From Desulfarculales bacterium UBA702 (GTDB taxonomy: Bacteria > Desulfobacterota > Syntrophobacteria > Syntrophobacterales > Syntrophobacteraceae): a DNA stretch of 64,000 nt. The translations under genes were made by a program, and so were the position numbers. This document shows, piece after piece, positions 26,276 through 35,676 of the stretch. Where the stretch lies: the NCBI GenBank assembly GCA_002298165.1, contig DBMI01000095.1, forward strand, positions 1-64,000, read 5' to 3'. The notes beneath the pieces are model-generated. The model saw only the letters and a program-made list of their open reading frames with translations, had not been told where the DNA came from and made no database searches. The number at the start of each line of letters is the position of its first letter. The stretch's first letter is position 1.

Positions 26276-28348
26276 ATGACTGAAGCGCTATTGATCGAAA
26301 TAGGAACCGAAGAAATACCGGCAAGCTACATAATCCCTGCCCTAGAATCCATGTCGCTCCATATGACCCGGTTTCTCGACGAAAACAGGATCTCGCATGG
26401 AGAACCGGCGATAGCGGGTACCCCTCGCCGCTTGGTGCTGAACATTCCCGATGTGGCAACTTCACAGGAATGTGTAACGATCGAGGTGATCGGACCGCCG
26501 AAACAGGCCGGCTTCGACGCCAAGGGAAATCCTACCAGGGCGGCCGAAGGGTTTGCCAAGGGGCAGGGTGTTGCCGTCCAGGATCTAAAAATTAAGGAAA
26601 CGGCCAAGGGCGAGTATCTTTGCGTTTACCGCGAGGAAACGGGCTCTTCCACTCGCGAGCTGACAGAGAAGATGCTGCCCGACTTTATAGCTCGTATCCC
26701 TTTCCCCAAATCGATGCACTGGGGGAGTTTCGTAGCCACTTTCGCCAGGCCCATACGTTGGATTGTGGCCCTTCTGGGAACGCAGGTCCTCGATTGCGAA
26801 TACGCTGATGTACGAAGTTCGAATCAGTCAGGCGGGCACCGGTTTATGAGCCCGGAACCTTTCGAGGTAAAAGATTTCAATAGCCACCGCGAAAACCTCA
26901 GGCATCGCTTCGTAATCCTCGATCAGGCCGAGCGGAAAAAGCTGATCGCCGATGGAGCCGATTCCGCCGCAAAAGGGGTCGGGGGTAACATTTTGCTCGA
27001 CGAGGACCTGCTCGATGAGGTCACCCAACTGGTCGAATTTCCGCAGCCGCTTGTCGGTCAATTCGAGGAAAAATACCTCGAATTGCCTCCTGAACTGCTT
27101 ATTACGGTCATTAAGAAGCACCAGCGCTATTTTGCCATTAGCGGCCCAAATGGAGCACTGCTTCCATATTTTGTTACCATCTCCAATACTGTACCGAAGG
27201 ACTTCGGCTTGGTTGCCGCCGGCAATGCGCGGGTGGTGAGGGCTCGGCTCGAAGATGCACGGTTTTACTACAGGGAAGACCAGAAAGTCCGGCTTGACCA
27301 GAGAGTAGAGCAACTAAAAGGGGTAGTTTTTCACTCGAAGATGGGGACGAGCCACGAGAAGGTCGAACGATTTAGCGAACTCGCCAAATGGCTTTCCGAA
27401 AGGATTTCACCCGAGAGTTCCGAGACCGTCCTTCGCGCATCCCATCTGTGCAAGGCCGACCTCGTAACCGGCGTCGTGGGTGAATTTCCCGAACTGCAGG
27501 GGATCATGGGCAAAACCTATGCCCTCTTGCAGGGTGAGCCCAAACGGGTTGCCGATGCCATCTACGAGCACTACCTTCCGAATCGCGCGGGCGGGCCGAT
27601 TCCTGAAAGCGTTGCAGGCTCAATTGTAAGTATTGCCGATAAAATCGACACCATTGCCGCCTGTTTCGGGGTCGGGCTTATTCCGACGGGAACGGCCGAT
27701 CCATTTGCGCTAAGGCGGCAGACGCTCGGAATCATCAGGATGCTGCTTGAACATCCTTTCCGGATTTCACTTGGCAGTCTTCTGGACAGGGCGCTTGAAT
27801 TGCTTGCGCCAAAGCTGGTGCAGCCTGCGGCAAACGTCAAACAAGACGTTCTCGATTTCTTCCAGGGGCGCCTGCACAACTATCTGGTAAGCCAGGAAGG
27901 CTTTAGCGCGGACGTCGTCGAAGCTGCTCTGGCAATAGGTATTGACGATGTGGTCGATGCAGTGGAGCGTGTAAAGGCGCTTGCCGGATTCACAAAGCGG
28001 GCCGACTTCGGCTCACTTGCGACCGCCTTCAAACGAGTAGCAAACATAATAAAGGAACCCGAAACAGCGCCTGTCGATAAGGGACTTCTACAGGTTCCGG
28101 CCGAGCAGGAACTCTATAGTGCTTTACATACTACGGAATCGGCAGTAGAGGGGCTTTTCGCGAAATCCGACTATGCGGGCGCGCTCGAAACCATGGCTCA
28201 GCTAAAAGGGGCAGTCGATTCGTTTTTCGATTCAGTCCTGGTGATGGATAAGGATGAATCGATTCGCCGAAATCGCCTGGCGCTTCTTACTCGCATACAG
28301 CGGCTTTTTTCGCGAATAGGAGATTTCAGGAAAATACAAACGGCTTAA
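26276..28348 (+). CDS. glyS: glycyl-tRNA synthetase beta subunit
   Basis: The tRNA-binding subunit, 690 residues, normal length. It starts LLIEIGTEEIPASYI, contains TPRRLVLNI, FPKSMHWG, FARPIRWIVALLG, ELLITVIKKHQRYFAI and the HD-like EHYLPNRAGGPIPE region, and ends in the anticodon-binding-like helical domain. GGAGG precedes the ATG. It works only with GlyQ, encoded immediately upstream. Confidence 0.98.
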   Translation: MTEALLIEIGTEEIPASYIIPALESMSLHMTRFLDENRISHGEPAIAGTPRRLVLNIPDVATSQECVTIEVIGPPKQAGFDAKGNPTRAAEGFAKGQGVAVQDLKIKETAKGEYLCVYREETGSSTRELTEKMLPDFIARIPFPKSMHWGSFVATFARPIRWIVALLGTQVLDCEYADVRSSNQSGGHRFMSPEPFEVKDFNSHRENLRHRFVILDQAERKKLIADGADSAAKGVGGNILLDEDLLDEVTQLVEFPQPLVGQFEEKYLELPPELLITVIKKHQRYFAISGPNGALLPYFVTISNTVPKDFGLVAAGNARVVRARLEDARFYYREDQKVRLDQRVEQLKGVVFHSKMGTSHEKVERFSELAKWLSERISPESSETVLRASHLCKADLVTGVVGEFPELQGIMGKTYALLQGEPKRVADAIYEHYLPNRAGGPIPESVAGSIVSIADKIDTIAACFGVGLIPTGTADPFALRRQTLGIIRMLLEHPFRISLGSLLDRALELLAPKLVQPAANVKQDVLDFFQGRLHNYLVSQEGFSADVVEAALAIGIDDVVDAVERVKALAGFTKRADFGSLATAFKRVANIIKEPETAPVDKGLLQVPAEQELYSALHTTESAVEGLFAKSDYAGALETMAQLKGAVDSFFDSVLVMDKDESIRRNRLALLTRIQRLFSRIGDFRKIQTA

Positions 28349-28378
28349 CTGGCAAATAAGCCTGCAGGTAATTAATTT

Positions 28379-28433
28379 GGGCTGGAAGGCGCTGCGACGA
28401 ACTGCATGCGCTTTCCGGCCCTTTCTATTATTT
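28379..28433 (+). terminator. Rho-independent terminator of glyQS
   Basis: A long stem pairing GGGCTGGAAGGCGC with GCGCTTTCCGGCCC (two G-T pairs), followed by a T-rich tail TTTCTATTATTT. It lies 30 bases behind the glyS stop. Confidence 0.8.
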
Positions 28434-28516
28434 GCACTGAATTTATTTGCGGCAGTAGCCGGAATTGGGGGCGTCCTTGTCGCAATCCATTTAATTGTAT
28501 TTTCAAGGAGAACCCT

Positions 28517-28939
28517 ATGCTCGACAAACGTACCCTGCACATGAAAGTTCAGGAACAATGCGATTGTTTTGCCGATACCGACCCGCTAAGAGAGATGGCT
28601 GCCTTAAAGACAGAGACCGACCTGGAGGAAGGCGCCCTAAAGTGGCTTGCCCTTGCAGTCCTGCACGGAATTAACGACAACGCCAAGAAGATCTCTGTCT
28701 CCATGTCCGCGGATGGTGAAGTGCTTGTCACCGCCAAGTACCGTGAAACAGAACTTCCGTCGCCGGGTTCCTCGGTCGGAGGCAAGATATTCGATGTCGC
28801 AAAAGGGATAGCGCACATCGAGGGTGACAAGGGAAAAATGCCCATTGTTATCGGCATTCGGGACAGCAGCATTGAAGTAGAATTTAAACTCAAGCAAGAC
28901 AAAGATGAGAATAAGGTAGTAATTGAGTTCCCGGAATAA
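28517..28939 (+). CDS. small soluble protein of unknown function
   Basis: A 140-residue protein with no signal peptide or membrane segment. The ATG at 28517 has a perfect AAGGAG six bases before it, strong evidence that it is translated. The N-terminal half is helical and acidic (REMAALKTETDLEEGALKWLALAVLHGI); the C-terminal half alternates hydrophobic and charged residues like a beta sheet (VLVTAKYRETEL, IVIGIRDSSIEVEFKLKQ). I do not recognise the family. It follows the glyQS terminator and precedes a strong hairpin, so it seems to be its own transcription unit. Confidence 0.75.
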   Translation: MLDKRTLHMKVQEQCDCFADTDPLREMAALKTETDLEEGALKWLALAVLHGINDNAKKISVSMSADGEVLVTAKYRETELPSPGSSVGGKIFDVAKGIAHIEGDKGKMPIVIGIRDSSIEVEFKLKQDKDENKVVIEFPE

Positions 28940-28979
28940 TCAGGAATTTCGAATGAAGAGCAATTTAGTAGCTCAGAGA

Positions 28980-29002
28980 CGCGGGGGAACGATTCCCCCG
29001 CG
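28980..29002. terminator. strong GC hairpin, possible terminator
   Basis: A perfect 10-bp stem CGCGGGGGAA/TTCCCCCGCG with a 3-base loop, 40 bases behind the preceding stop. There is no T run after it, so it may be an RNA 3'-end stabiliser instead of an intrinsic terminator. Confidence 0.5.
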
Positions 29003-29017
29003 CTCCGCCAGCCCTCC

Positions 29018-29046
29018 TTGACAAGCCCCGGCAATGCCGCAATAAT
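29018..29046 (+). promoter_or_regulatory. sigma-70 promoter in front of the membrane spermidine-synthase-like gene
   Basis: TTGACA at 29018-29023, a 17-base spacer and AATAAT at 29041-29046. The leader to the ATG at 29244 would be about 190 bases, long enough for post-transcriptional control, but I see no known riboswitch fold in it. Confidence 0.65.
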
Positions 29047-29243
29047 GTTGCATAAACGAACAAGTTGCTTTTTGATGGGATTGGGACGTTCCCGGCAGGA
29101 TTCTTTATTGTCCGGCATCCTGAAAGTCTGAAGTGATGGCGACGTACGTCCTCGGCTCAGTTGTGAAGACATACAGCACCCCTCATCTGGAAACCGTCGA
29201 AAACAAAACAGGCAATTCCAGGAGTCAACGAAACAGCATTTGA

Positions 29244-31484
29244 ATGCTTCCTGTCCTAATTATCTCACTTGCGGGCTTCACCGCCTCGATCGGTCAGATT
29301 CTCGTCCTCAGGGAGTTGCTGGTTCTGTTTTACGGCAACGAACTTTCCACCGGAGTGGTCCTGGCTTGCTGGATGATCTGGACCGGCGCCGGGAGTCGGA
29401 TTGCAGCGCAGTGGTCGAGAAAGAATTCGACGGGCCCAGGCATGCTGGCGGCGGGAATCGGGCTGCTTTCACTTAGCCTTCCGGTAACAATCCTATGGAT
29501 CAGGGTGGTGCGTACCCTATGGGGCATACCGGCAGGAGAGCTTGTTTCACCTGGGGCAATGCTTGCGATAGCCTTAAGCTCTACGGCGATTTTTTGCTGT
29601 TTTTGCGGGGCATTGTTTGCACTCAGCTGGTCTTGCGCAGCATCAGGAGGCCGCGATGGCAGCGCCCCGATTGGAGTTTACCTGGCCGAGGCCGCCGGGG
29701 CGGGACTCGGAGGATTATTTTACTACTTTCTTCTCCTTCCGGCATTTACAGCTTTTGAGACAAGTATCTTCACGGGTATCCTCGTTTCGGTTGGCTCATC
29801 CATCGCGGTATTTCGCAATATGCCGAAACTTCGGGGCAACCGGGCCTTGATGTTTGCACTGGCTGCGGTGGTCCTGAATTGCGCCATGCTTCCGTTTTCA
29901 GGGCAAATCGATCTCTACGCGCGAAAACTTCAATGGGGTGGAGGCTTTCGGGAATCCGCCGATACACCCTTACACAACCTTGCACTCCTTGAACGATACA
30001 GTCAGTATTCGCTCTTTGCCAATGGGCTTTGGCTTTGTTCGATTCCCGATCCGCAAACCTCCGAGCCTGCCGCTCATCTGCCACTGCTCCAGCACCCCAA
30101 CCCGCAAAGGGTACTTTTGATCGGAGATTTTTCGCCTGGACTCATTTCAGAAATTCTAAAACACCCCGGAATAAGTAGTCTCGACTGCGTGCAGCCCGAC
30201 TCCGAAATTCTCAACTTTGCACGTCGAGTATTACCAACGCAAAGTCTCGAGTGTTTCGAGGACCCCCGGCTCCGTTTCCACCACCTTGATCCTAAACAGT
30301 TCATGGCTTCGACGGATACACGGTACAGCGTCATTATCATGGGAGCCGGCGAGCCGGTAAACGCGGAGATGAACAGGTTCTACACGGTCGAGTTCTTTTC
30401 TGAGGTGAGGGATTTGCTTGAAGACGGAGGTGTTTTTTCTTTCAGTATCCCGAGTGCACCTGACATTATCGGATTTAGGGAAGCGGCACTTTTGCGCTCG
30501 ATGAAGAGAACACTTGATGAGGTCTTCGGCTCCGTTGTAGCAGTGCCTGGCGAGAGCGCGCGTTTCTTTGCCGGGCGCCCTGGATCCATTACAAAAGACT
30601 CCGAGGTGCTGATCGGCCGCCTTGGGATGCGTGGCCTCGATATCCAGTATCTTCGCGATTTTAATATCCTGGAGTTATTTAACCCATTTCGGATTTCGTA
30701 TATGGAATCAGTTCTGGGCCAGGGTGGCGGAGTGAGGATCAACAAAGACTTCCATCCGGTCTGCTATCTTTTCGGGTTCAGTCTGTGGGGCGCCCAAATC
30801 CATCCAGCGTTTGGCCGATCATTTGAGTGGCTGTCCGACGAAGGGGCCGGCTGGATTCCAATCATCATTATTGCAGGGATTTTGGCGGCTGCACTTATTT
30901 TGCGTGCAAAATCGGCTGTCTCCGCAGCGGTCGCGCTTAATACTGCAATAAGCGGTGCGTCCCTAATCATCCTGGAAATCATATTAGTCCTTTCGTACCA
31001 GATCATAAGCGGAGCGATGTACCGCGAAATTGCGCTGGTTATTTCATTTTTCATGACAGGGCTGGTCATTGGGAGCGGCATCGTACGCAAGTTTACCCTG
31101 CATTCACACGATAAATTCCGGATTTTGCTAGGCGCACAGGCGGCAATAGCAGCATACGCAGTTGGGCTTATCGCCTGCATCGAGAATTTGAGGGGATTCT
31201 TAGCCCTGGATTCAGTTGGAGCCATATTCGCATTTTTGGCGCTGTTAGCGGGGATGTTGGGGGGTTTTCAATTCGCGGCCGCAGTCATCGCCACCGTCGA
31301 TTCGGGGAATAAGTCCGAGGGCGCGAGTCTTTATGCGGCCGACCTGATGGGATCGGCTGGAGGTGCTTTCATCGCCTCGCTTTTCCTTCTGCCGGTCCTG
31401 GGAATTCAAAATACGCTGCTGGTTACCGCGCTCGCAGGAGTTGCCGCATCTTTTGGAATTCCCGGAAAACCGAGGACCGCCTAG
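29244..31484 (+). CDS. membrane-anchored spermidine-synthase-like protein
   Basis: A 746-residue fusion of membrane segments with a Rossmann aminopropyltransferase-like domain. About six to seven hydrophobic segments lie in 1-230 (starting LPVLIISLAGFTASIGQILVL), a soluble domain lies at about 230-520 with LLIGDFSPGLISEIL and VIIMGAGEP, and another set of segments follows from about 535 to the end. This arrangement is the one usually annotated as fused MFS/spermidine synthase. The glycine-rich nucleotide turn is only partly kept (GDFSPG where synthases have GGGxG), so polyamine synthesis is doubtful. The ATG has only a distant AGGAG. No polyamine genes are nearby. Confidence 0.75.
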   Translation: MLPVLIISLAGFTASIGQILVLRELLVLFYGNELSTGVVLACWMIWTGAGSRIAAQWSRKNSTGPGMLAAGIGLLSLSLPVTILWIRVVRTLWGIPAGELVSPGAMLAIALSSTAIFCCFCGALFALSWSCAASGGRDGSAPIGVYLAEAAGAGLGGLFYYFLLLPAFTAFETSIFTGILVSVGSSIAVFRNMPKLRGNRALMFALAAVVLNCAMLPFSGQIDLYARKLQWGGGFRESADTPLHNLALLERYSQYSLFANGLWLCSIPDPQTSEPAAHLPLLQHPNPQRVLLIGDFSPGLISEILKHPGISSLDCVQPDSEILNFARRVLPTQSLECFEDPRLRFHHLDPKQFMASTDTRYSVIIMGAGEPVNAEMNRFYTVEFFSEVRDLLEDGGVFSFSIPSAPDIIGFREAALLRSMKRTLDEVFGSVVAVPGESARFFAGRPGSITKDSEVLIGRLGMRGLDIQYLRDFNILELFNPFRISYMESVLGQGGGVRINKDFHPVCYLFGFSLWGAQIHPAFGRSFEWLSDEGAGWIPIIIIAGILAAALILRAKSAVSAAVALNTAISGASLIILEIILVLSYQIISGAMYREIALVISFFMTGLVIGSGIVRKFTLHSHDKFRILLGAQAAIAAYAVGLIACIENLRGFLALDSVGAIFAFLALLAGMLGGFQFAAAVIATVDSGNKSEGASLYAADLMGSAGGAFIASLFLLPVLGIQNTLLVTALAGVAASFGIPGKPRTA

Positions 31485-31586
31485 TGCCCTATCTTCACAT
31501 TTTATCTCTTACCCTAACTCATCAAAACAGACGTTGACTTGGGTTATTGTGGGTACATCCTTATGTGGCTGATTTACGCGAATGTA

Positions 31587-32756
31587 TCAGCCCACCTTCC
31601 AAATGCCGGGAATGTCACGGCCGCACCCGGAGCACTTTCCGTTTTTCAGTGAAGCCTTCTTTACACTGTGCCCAATGCGTTCGATTACTGCCAGCCCGCA
31701 TTTGGGACAATTGGTGTTTTCGGCCGGATGCCCGGGAACATTGCCAATGTAAGCAAATTGTAGGCCCTCTTGGCGGGCGGAATTCCATGCATCCTCAAGT
31801 GTCGATATCGGGGTAGGCTCAAGGCTTTTCAATTTGTAGAGCGGGTAGAACCTGGTGAAATGTACGGGAACATCTGGCCCGAGTTCTTTTGCAATCCATT
31901 TGCACATACCCCGTATGCCTCCGATATCATCATTCCTTCCGGTTACGATAAGGTTGACTATTTCAATATGGATGCCACGGCGCTTGAGGTGCTTTAATGT
32001 AGCGAGTACTGGATCGAGTCTGCCCCTGCTCATATCCCTGTAGTATTCATCCCTGAAGCCCTTCAGGTCGATGCAGGCCGCATCGAGGTAGTTGCAGAGG
32101 TCATCCAGCGGACCCGTATTTATGAAACCGTTGGAATGCATTACGTTCAGAATCCGCAGTGGCTTTGCAGCCTTGAAAATGTCGAGCATGTATTCCATGA
32201 AAATCGTAGGCTCGACATAAGTGCATGCAATTGAAGCACACTTGTACCGAGACGCTGCCTCGACCGCTTTCTCTGGTGGAAGATTGTAATTTAGTGTCTC
32301 TTCGGGCCTTGCCTGTGAGATCTCCCAGTTCTGACAGAATTTGCATTCGAAGTTGCACCCGGCTGTGGCCAGCGAAAAAGAGGTCGTAGACGGCAGTACA
32401 TGGTAGAAGGGTTTTTTTTCGACTGGGTCGATGTGTACGGCGCAAGGATTGCCATAAACGAGGGAGTAGTACTTACCGTCGCGGTTTTCACGTACACGGC
32501 AGTGCCCGCGCTCTCCTCCGGCCACCTCGCATCCATTTGGGCAGAGGGTGCATCGGACCCGTCCCTGCGGCAGAGGCTCAAAATAGGGTGAAAGCTTGCT
32601 TCCCAAAAGCCCTTTGCTCATCTCCTGCGCATTTGTAAGCGAGGTGAGAGCGCCGCAGTTCAGAAGCTGAGATCCTAAGAATACGGCACACCGTCCGCAG
32701 CAGCCCAGAAAGGTGCGCCTCGAAATCCCGTTGCTTTCAGATCGCAATAAATTCAT
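31587..32756 (-). CDS. AmmeMemoRadiSam-type radical SAM enzyme with Tat signal
   Basis: A radical SAM protein of about 389 residues. The cluster motif is CNFECKFCQNW, preceded by the characteristic CTLCPNGCEVAGGERGHCRVREN and followed by ACTYVEPTIFMEYM and LDAACIDLKGF, which identify the AmmeMemoRadiSam (PflA-like) family. The C-terminus has a zinc-ribbon-like pair (CPKCG ... CSGCG). The N-terminus carries SRRTFLG and a hydrophobic stretch, a Tat export signal. I prefer ATG 32756 (AAAGGCAG upstream) over ATG 32792. The usual partners, Memo and AMMECR1, are not in the window. An exported, oxygen-sensitive cluster fits an anaerobe. Confidence 0.88.
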   Translation of the reverse strand: MNLLRSESNGISRRTFLGCCGRCAVFLGSQLLNCGALTSLTNAQEMSKGLLGSKLSPYFEPLPQGRVRCTLCPNGCEVAGGERGHCRVRENRDGKYYSLVYGNPCAVHIDPVEKKPFYHVLPSTTSFSLATAGCNFECKFCQNWEISQARPEETLNYNLPPEKAVEAASRYKCASIACTYVEPTIFMEYMLDIFKAAKPLRILNVMHSNGFINTGPLDDLCNYLDAACIDLKGFRDEYYRDMSRGRLDPVLATLKHLKRRGIHIEIVNLIVTGRNDDIGGIRGMCKWIAKELGPDVPVHFTRFYPLYKLKSLEPTPISTLEDAWNSARQEGLQFAYIGNVPGHPAENTNCPKCGLAVIERIGHSVKKASLKNGKCSGCGRDIPGIWKVG

Positions 32757-32937
32757 TTGAAATCTGCCTTTTATTGATCTATTGAGATTCATTATCCCAG
32801 AGACTCCATTCTAGAGATTCCGGAATCAAATGTCGATTAGGAATCGATGGCTCCACACGTGTCTCATGTTGGAAAAATGGCTTCGAAGAGTCGCTTTCAG
32901 GATTGCAGATTGGCTGCTTTAAAGTTCGGGGGGTTTG

Positions 32938-34617
32938 ATGAGATTTTTGTTATTTTCACTGGTTTTACTTCTGATCTCCACCCCGGTTTTTGCCCAGGAA
33001 AGCTCCTCTCACTTCGATGTTCTGATCAGGAATGGGACTATCTACGACGGCTCCGGCGGCCCGGCTTTAAAGGCGGATTTGGGTATAAAAGGTGACCGGA
33101 TTGCAGCGATTGGCGATCTCGCGGGGGCAGATGCCGCCACGGTCATAGATGCCGGTGGTCTTGCCGTTGCGCCGGGATTCATAAATATGCTGTCATGGTC
33201 CACGGCCTCTTTGCTGGTGGATGGACGATCCCAGAGTGAAATTCGCCAGGGTGTTACAACGGAGATCATGGGCGAGGGGGAGTCCATGGGGCCGCTTACC
33301 AATGAAATGAAAGAGAGGACACTCTCGCGCCAGGGCGATCTTAAATTTGACATTGGGTGGACAACTCTAGCCGAGTACCTCGATCATCTCGAAAAGCGTG
33401 GAGTATCGCCTAATGTGGCCTCTTTGATTGGATCCGGCACCATACGCGAAAATGTAATGGGGCTTAAAAATGGAAGACCGACCCCGGGTGAAATTGCTCG
33501 GATGTGCGATATTGTGCGCGCCGAAATGGAAGGTGGAGCGCTCGGGATAGGTTCAGCGCTTCTTTACACTCCGGATTCTTACAACAGCACCGATGATCTG
33601 ATCAAAATGTGCAAAGTCGCGGCAGCGTACGGCGGAATATATATCGCCCACATGCGAAGCGAGGGGGAGAATCTGTTCGAATCAGTGACTGAAATGATTC
33701 GGATAAGCAGCGAAGCAGGTATTCATGCGGAGATTTACCACATGAAAGCCGGCGGTGCATCGAACTGGAACAAAATGGACCGGATGCTCGCTATGATTAA
33801 CGCTGCGCGACGCCGCGGATTGAACATAACGGCCAATGTCTACTTATATAACGCAACCTCGAACAGGCTTAGCTCCAGAATACCCGCCTGGGCGCAGGAG
33901 GGAGGAGACGAGGCTCTGGTTAAGAGGCTAGAGGACCCTGTGGTGCGGAATAGAGTAGCTTCGGAGATGCGCGGCAGAGGCCGCTTTCCAAAAACTATTC
34001 TAATAGGGTTTGAATCGAAGCGGTTACGGCAGCTCACCGGAAAAACGCTCGAGGAAATCGCCCAAATGCACGGTAAGGATGAGGTGGAAACACTTCTGGA
34101 CACAGTGGTCGAAGACAACGCCTTTACCAGGATCGTGAGTTTTACAATAAACGAGAAGAATATTGAAAAAGAGCTGAAACAGCCCTGGGTCTCGCTCGGT
34201 TCGGATGCCGCCTCAATTGCCTCCGAAGGCGTTTTCATAAAATCCCTGACCCACCCGCGAGCCTACGGCAACTTCGCAAGACTTTTCGGCAAATACGTGC
34301 GTGAGGAGAGGGTCATTTCCATGCCGGAGGCCGTACGCAGGGTGACGGGCCTTCCGGCATCAAATCTCGGCCTCGATCACCGGGGATTGATCCAGGAAGG
34401 CTACTTTGCGGATGTGGTTGTATTCGACCCTGAAAAGATTAGAGACGTGGCCACTTATGAAGACCCTCACCGCTACGCGACCGGAATTAACCACGTTTTT
34501 GTAAATGGAACCCAGGTAGTCAAGGATGGAGACCACACGGGAGCAAAACCCGGACGAGCCTTGAAGGGGCCGGGCTGGAATCCCCGGAGGGGAGTTGGAT
34601 TATCTGCAATGGATTGA
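32938..34617 (+). CDS. exported N-acyl-D-amino-acid deacylase family amidohydrolase
   Basis: A secreted member of the D-aminoacylase branch of the amidohydrolase superfamily, 559 residues. It has a clear signal peptide (RFLLFSLVLLLISTPVFAQ), then FDVLIRNGTIYDGSGG and GGLAVAPGFIN, and ends LGLDHRGLIQEGYFADVVVFD, the usual frame of the family. The metal-binding DxHxH that should follow APGFI is absent and reads NMLSWSTASL; a later IAHMRSEG and IYHMKAGG keep possible ligands. Proteins with this NMLSW variant form, as I recall, a distinct subfamily. The frame opens with TTG at 32935; the ATG at 32938 with GGGGGG upstream is the better start. Substrate is probably an N-acyl amino acid or peptide, unproven. 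Confidence 0.88.
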   Translation: MRFLLFSLVLLLISTPVFAQESSSHFDVLIRNGTIYDGSGGPALKADLGIKGDRIAAIGDLAGADAATVIDAGGLAVAPGFINMLSWSTASLLVDGRSQSEIRQGVTTEIMGEGESMGPLTNEMKERTLSRQGDLKFDIGWTTLAEYLDHLEKRGVSPNVASLIGSGTIRENVMGLKNGRPTPGEIARMCDIVRAEMEGGALGIGSALLYTPDSYNSTDDLIKMCKVAAAYGGIYIAHMRSEGENLFESVTEMIRISSEAGIHAEIYHMKAGGASNWNKMDRMLAMINAARRRGLNITANVYLYNATSNRLSSRIPAWAQEGGDEALVKRLEDPVVRNRVASEMRGRGRFPKTILIGFESKRLRQLTGKTLEEIAQMHGKDEVETLLDTVVEDNAFTRIVSFTINEKNIEKELKQPWVSLGSDAASIASEGVFIKSLTHPRAYGNFARLFGKYVREERVISMPEAVRRVTGLPASNLGLDHRGLIQEGYFADVVVFDPEKIRDVATYEDPHRYATGINHVFVNGTQVVKDGDHTGAKPGRALKGPGWNPRRGVGLSAMD

Positions 34618-34725
34618 CGGAAAGGACCTCCAGGACCACCAAAATACGAACCCTTGCTACAGATCCCAGAAACCTCAACGGCTCTGTACTAATGCCCACA
34701 TTCAGCCTGTAAAATCAGGTGTCGG

Positions 34726-35016
34726 TCAATAATAGAAATCGACCGCAAGGATGCTCTCTGCTATGGCTCTTATTTTGACGACTACAGCCTTATGGGCGGG
34801 ATGAACCTGATAGCGGTTCAGTTCGTCCATTCCGTCGAAGCTGGAGACGAGCGCCAAATCATATGAGCGCTCGGAATGTATGACGTCCCTTCCGAATACG
34901 AACTCCCTTATCTCCGGAATGGCTGACGGAAGTCCGCCGAGTTCCTTTTCCACTTCGGCTATTGCCGAATCGGGAGCATCCTTCTTGAATTTGAAAAATA
35001 CAACGTGTTTGAGCAT
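34726..35016 (-). CDS. Dabb family (stress-responsive A/B barrel) protein
   Basis: A 96-residue dimeric alpha/beta-barrel protein. The opening MLKHVVFFKFKKDA, the central RSYDLALVSSFDGMDELNRYQVHPAHK and the length match Dabb proteins exactly. Some Dabb proteins are enzymes of polyketide folding and others are stress-induced with unknown activity; nothing here decides. It is the last gene of the minus-strand run that begins with the ABC exporter, 11 bases behind the GyrI-like gene. Confidence 0.9.
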   Translation of the reverse strand: MLKHVVFFKFKKDAPDSAIAEVEKELGGLPSAIPEIREFVFGRDVIHSERSYDLALVSSFDGMDELNRYQVHPAHKAVVVKIRAIAESILAVDFYY

Positions 35017-35027
35017 AAGTTCTCCTT

Positions 35028-35672
35028 CTATCGTGAAACAGGGTGGCGCAGGATAGTCTTGAGTTTTTCGGGAGCGGTCCTGCGCGGGTCGCTCATATAT
35101 ATCTCATGATGACGCCCTCGAAGCGAGCAGGCCTCATCTTCAATAAATTTATGCATGGCTGCTATTGTCGGTCCCTCATCGCAGTATGGGCCGATGTAAA
35201 GGGTTTGAACGCAAAGCCCTTCGTTGAGGACCTCTAGTCGTATGCGCTCCCAAAGGCCTTTTTTGCCCTTGGCGACAAGTGCCGACAGGGCGGTATTCAA
35301 CATCTCCTCTTTTATGTGAGGCGGTTGAGCAATCATCAGAGTCCATCGCCAGATTTCCCTGTTATCGGGATCAAAACCCTCCATCCCCTCACACCACCAT
35401 AAACCGTCCAGAGGAGCTACCGAATATTCCGGGCCGATCCCTGCCTTTTTCAGTGAGAATTTCAAAGTGTAAGCGGTCCCGTAGAGCGTCTCGATGGACT
35501 GCTGGAATTCCGGGGCGGTGTTCGGATCACCCGCGCCGTCCAGCATAAGGTAGGAAATGGCGGGGAGTTCCACGAAAGTAAATGACCCGCGCGAGGGATT
35601 ATAGAGTTCTTTGAAATCCTTTTTGAAGTCCAGCTTTTTCACTGAGGCTTTCCCGAATGTGGAGTTCGACAC
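35028..35672 (-). CDS. GyrI-like small-molecule-binding protein
   Basis: A 214-residue stand-alone GyrI-like (SOUL/BmrR effector) domain, made of two related halves. Visible marks are FVELPAISYLMLDGAGDPN, YGTAYTLKF, PLDGLWWCEG and the end HHEIYMSDPRRTAPEKLKTILR. There is no DNA-binding domain. Proteins like this bind or hydrolyse hydrophobic small molecules. Its place, 4 bases from lhgO and downstream of an efflux ABC system in one operon, fits a role in handling toxic compounds. Confidence 0.9.
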   Translation of the reverse strand: MSNSTFGKASVKKLDFKKDFKELYNPSRGSFTFVELPAISYLMLDGAGDPNTAPEFQQSIETLYGTAYTLKFSLKKAGIGPEYSVAPLDGLWWCEGMEGFDPDNREIWRWTLMIAQPPHIKEEMLNTALSALVAKGKKGLWERIRLEVLNEGLCVQTLYIGPYCDEGPTIAAMHKFIEDEACSLRGRHHEIYMSDPRRTAPEKLKTILRHPVSR

Positions 35673-35676
35673 TACG

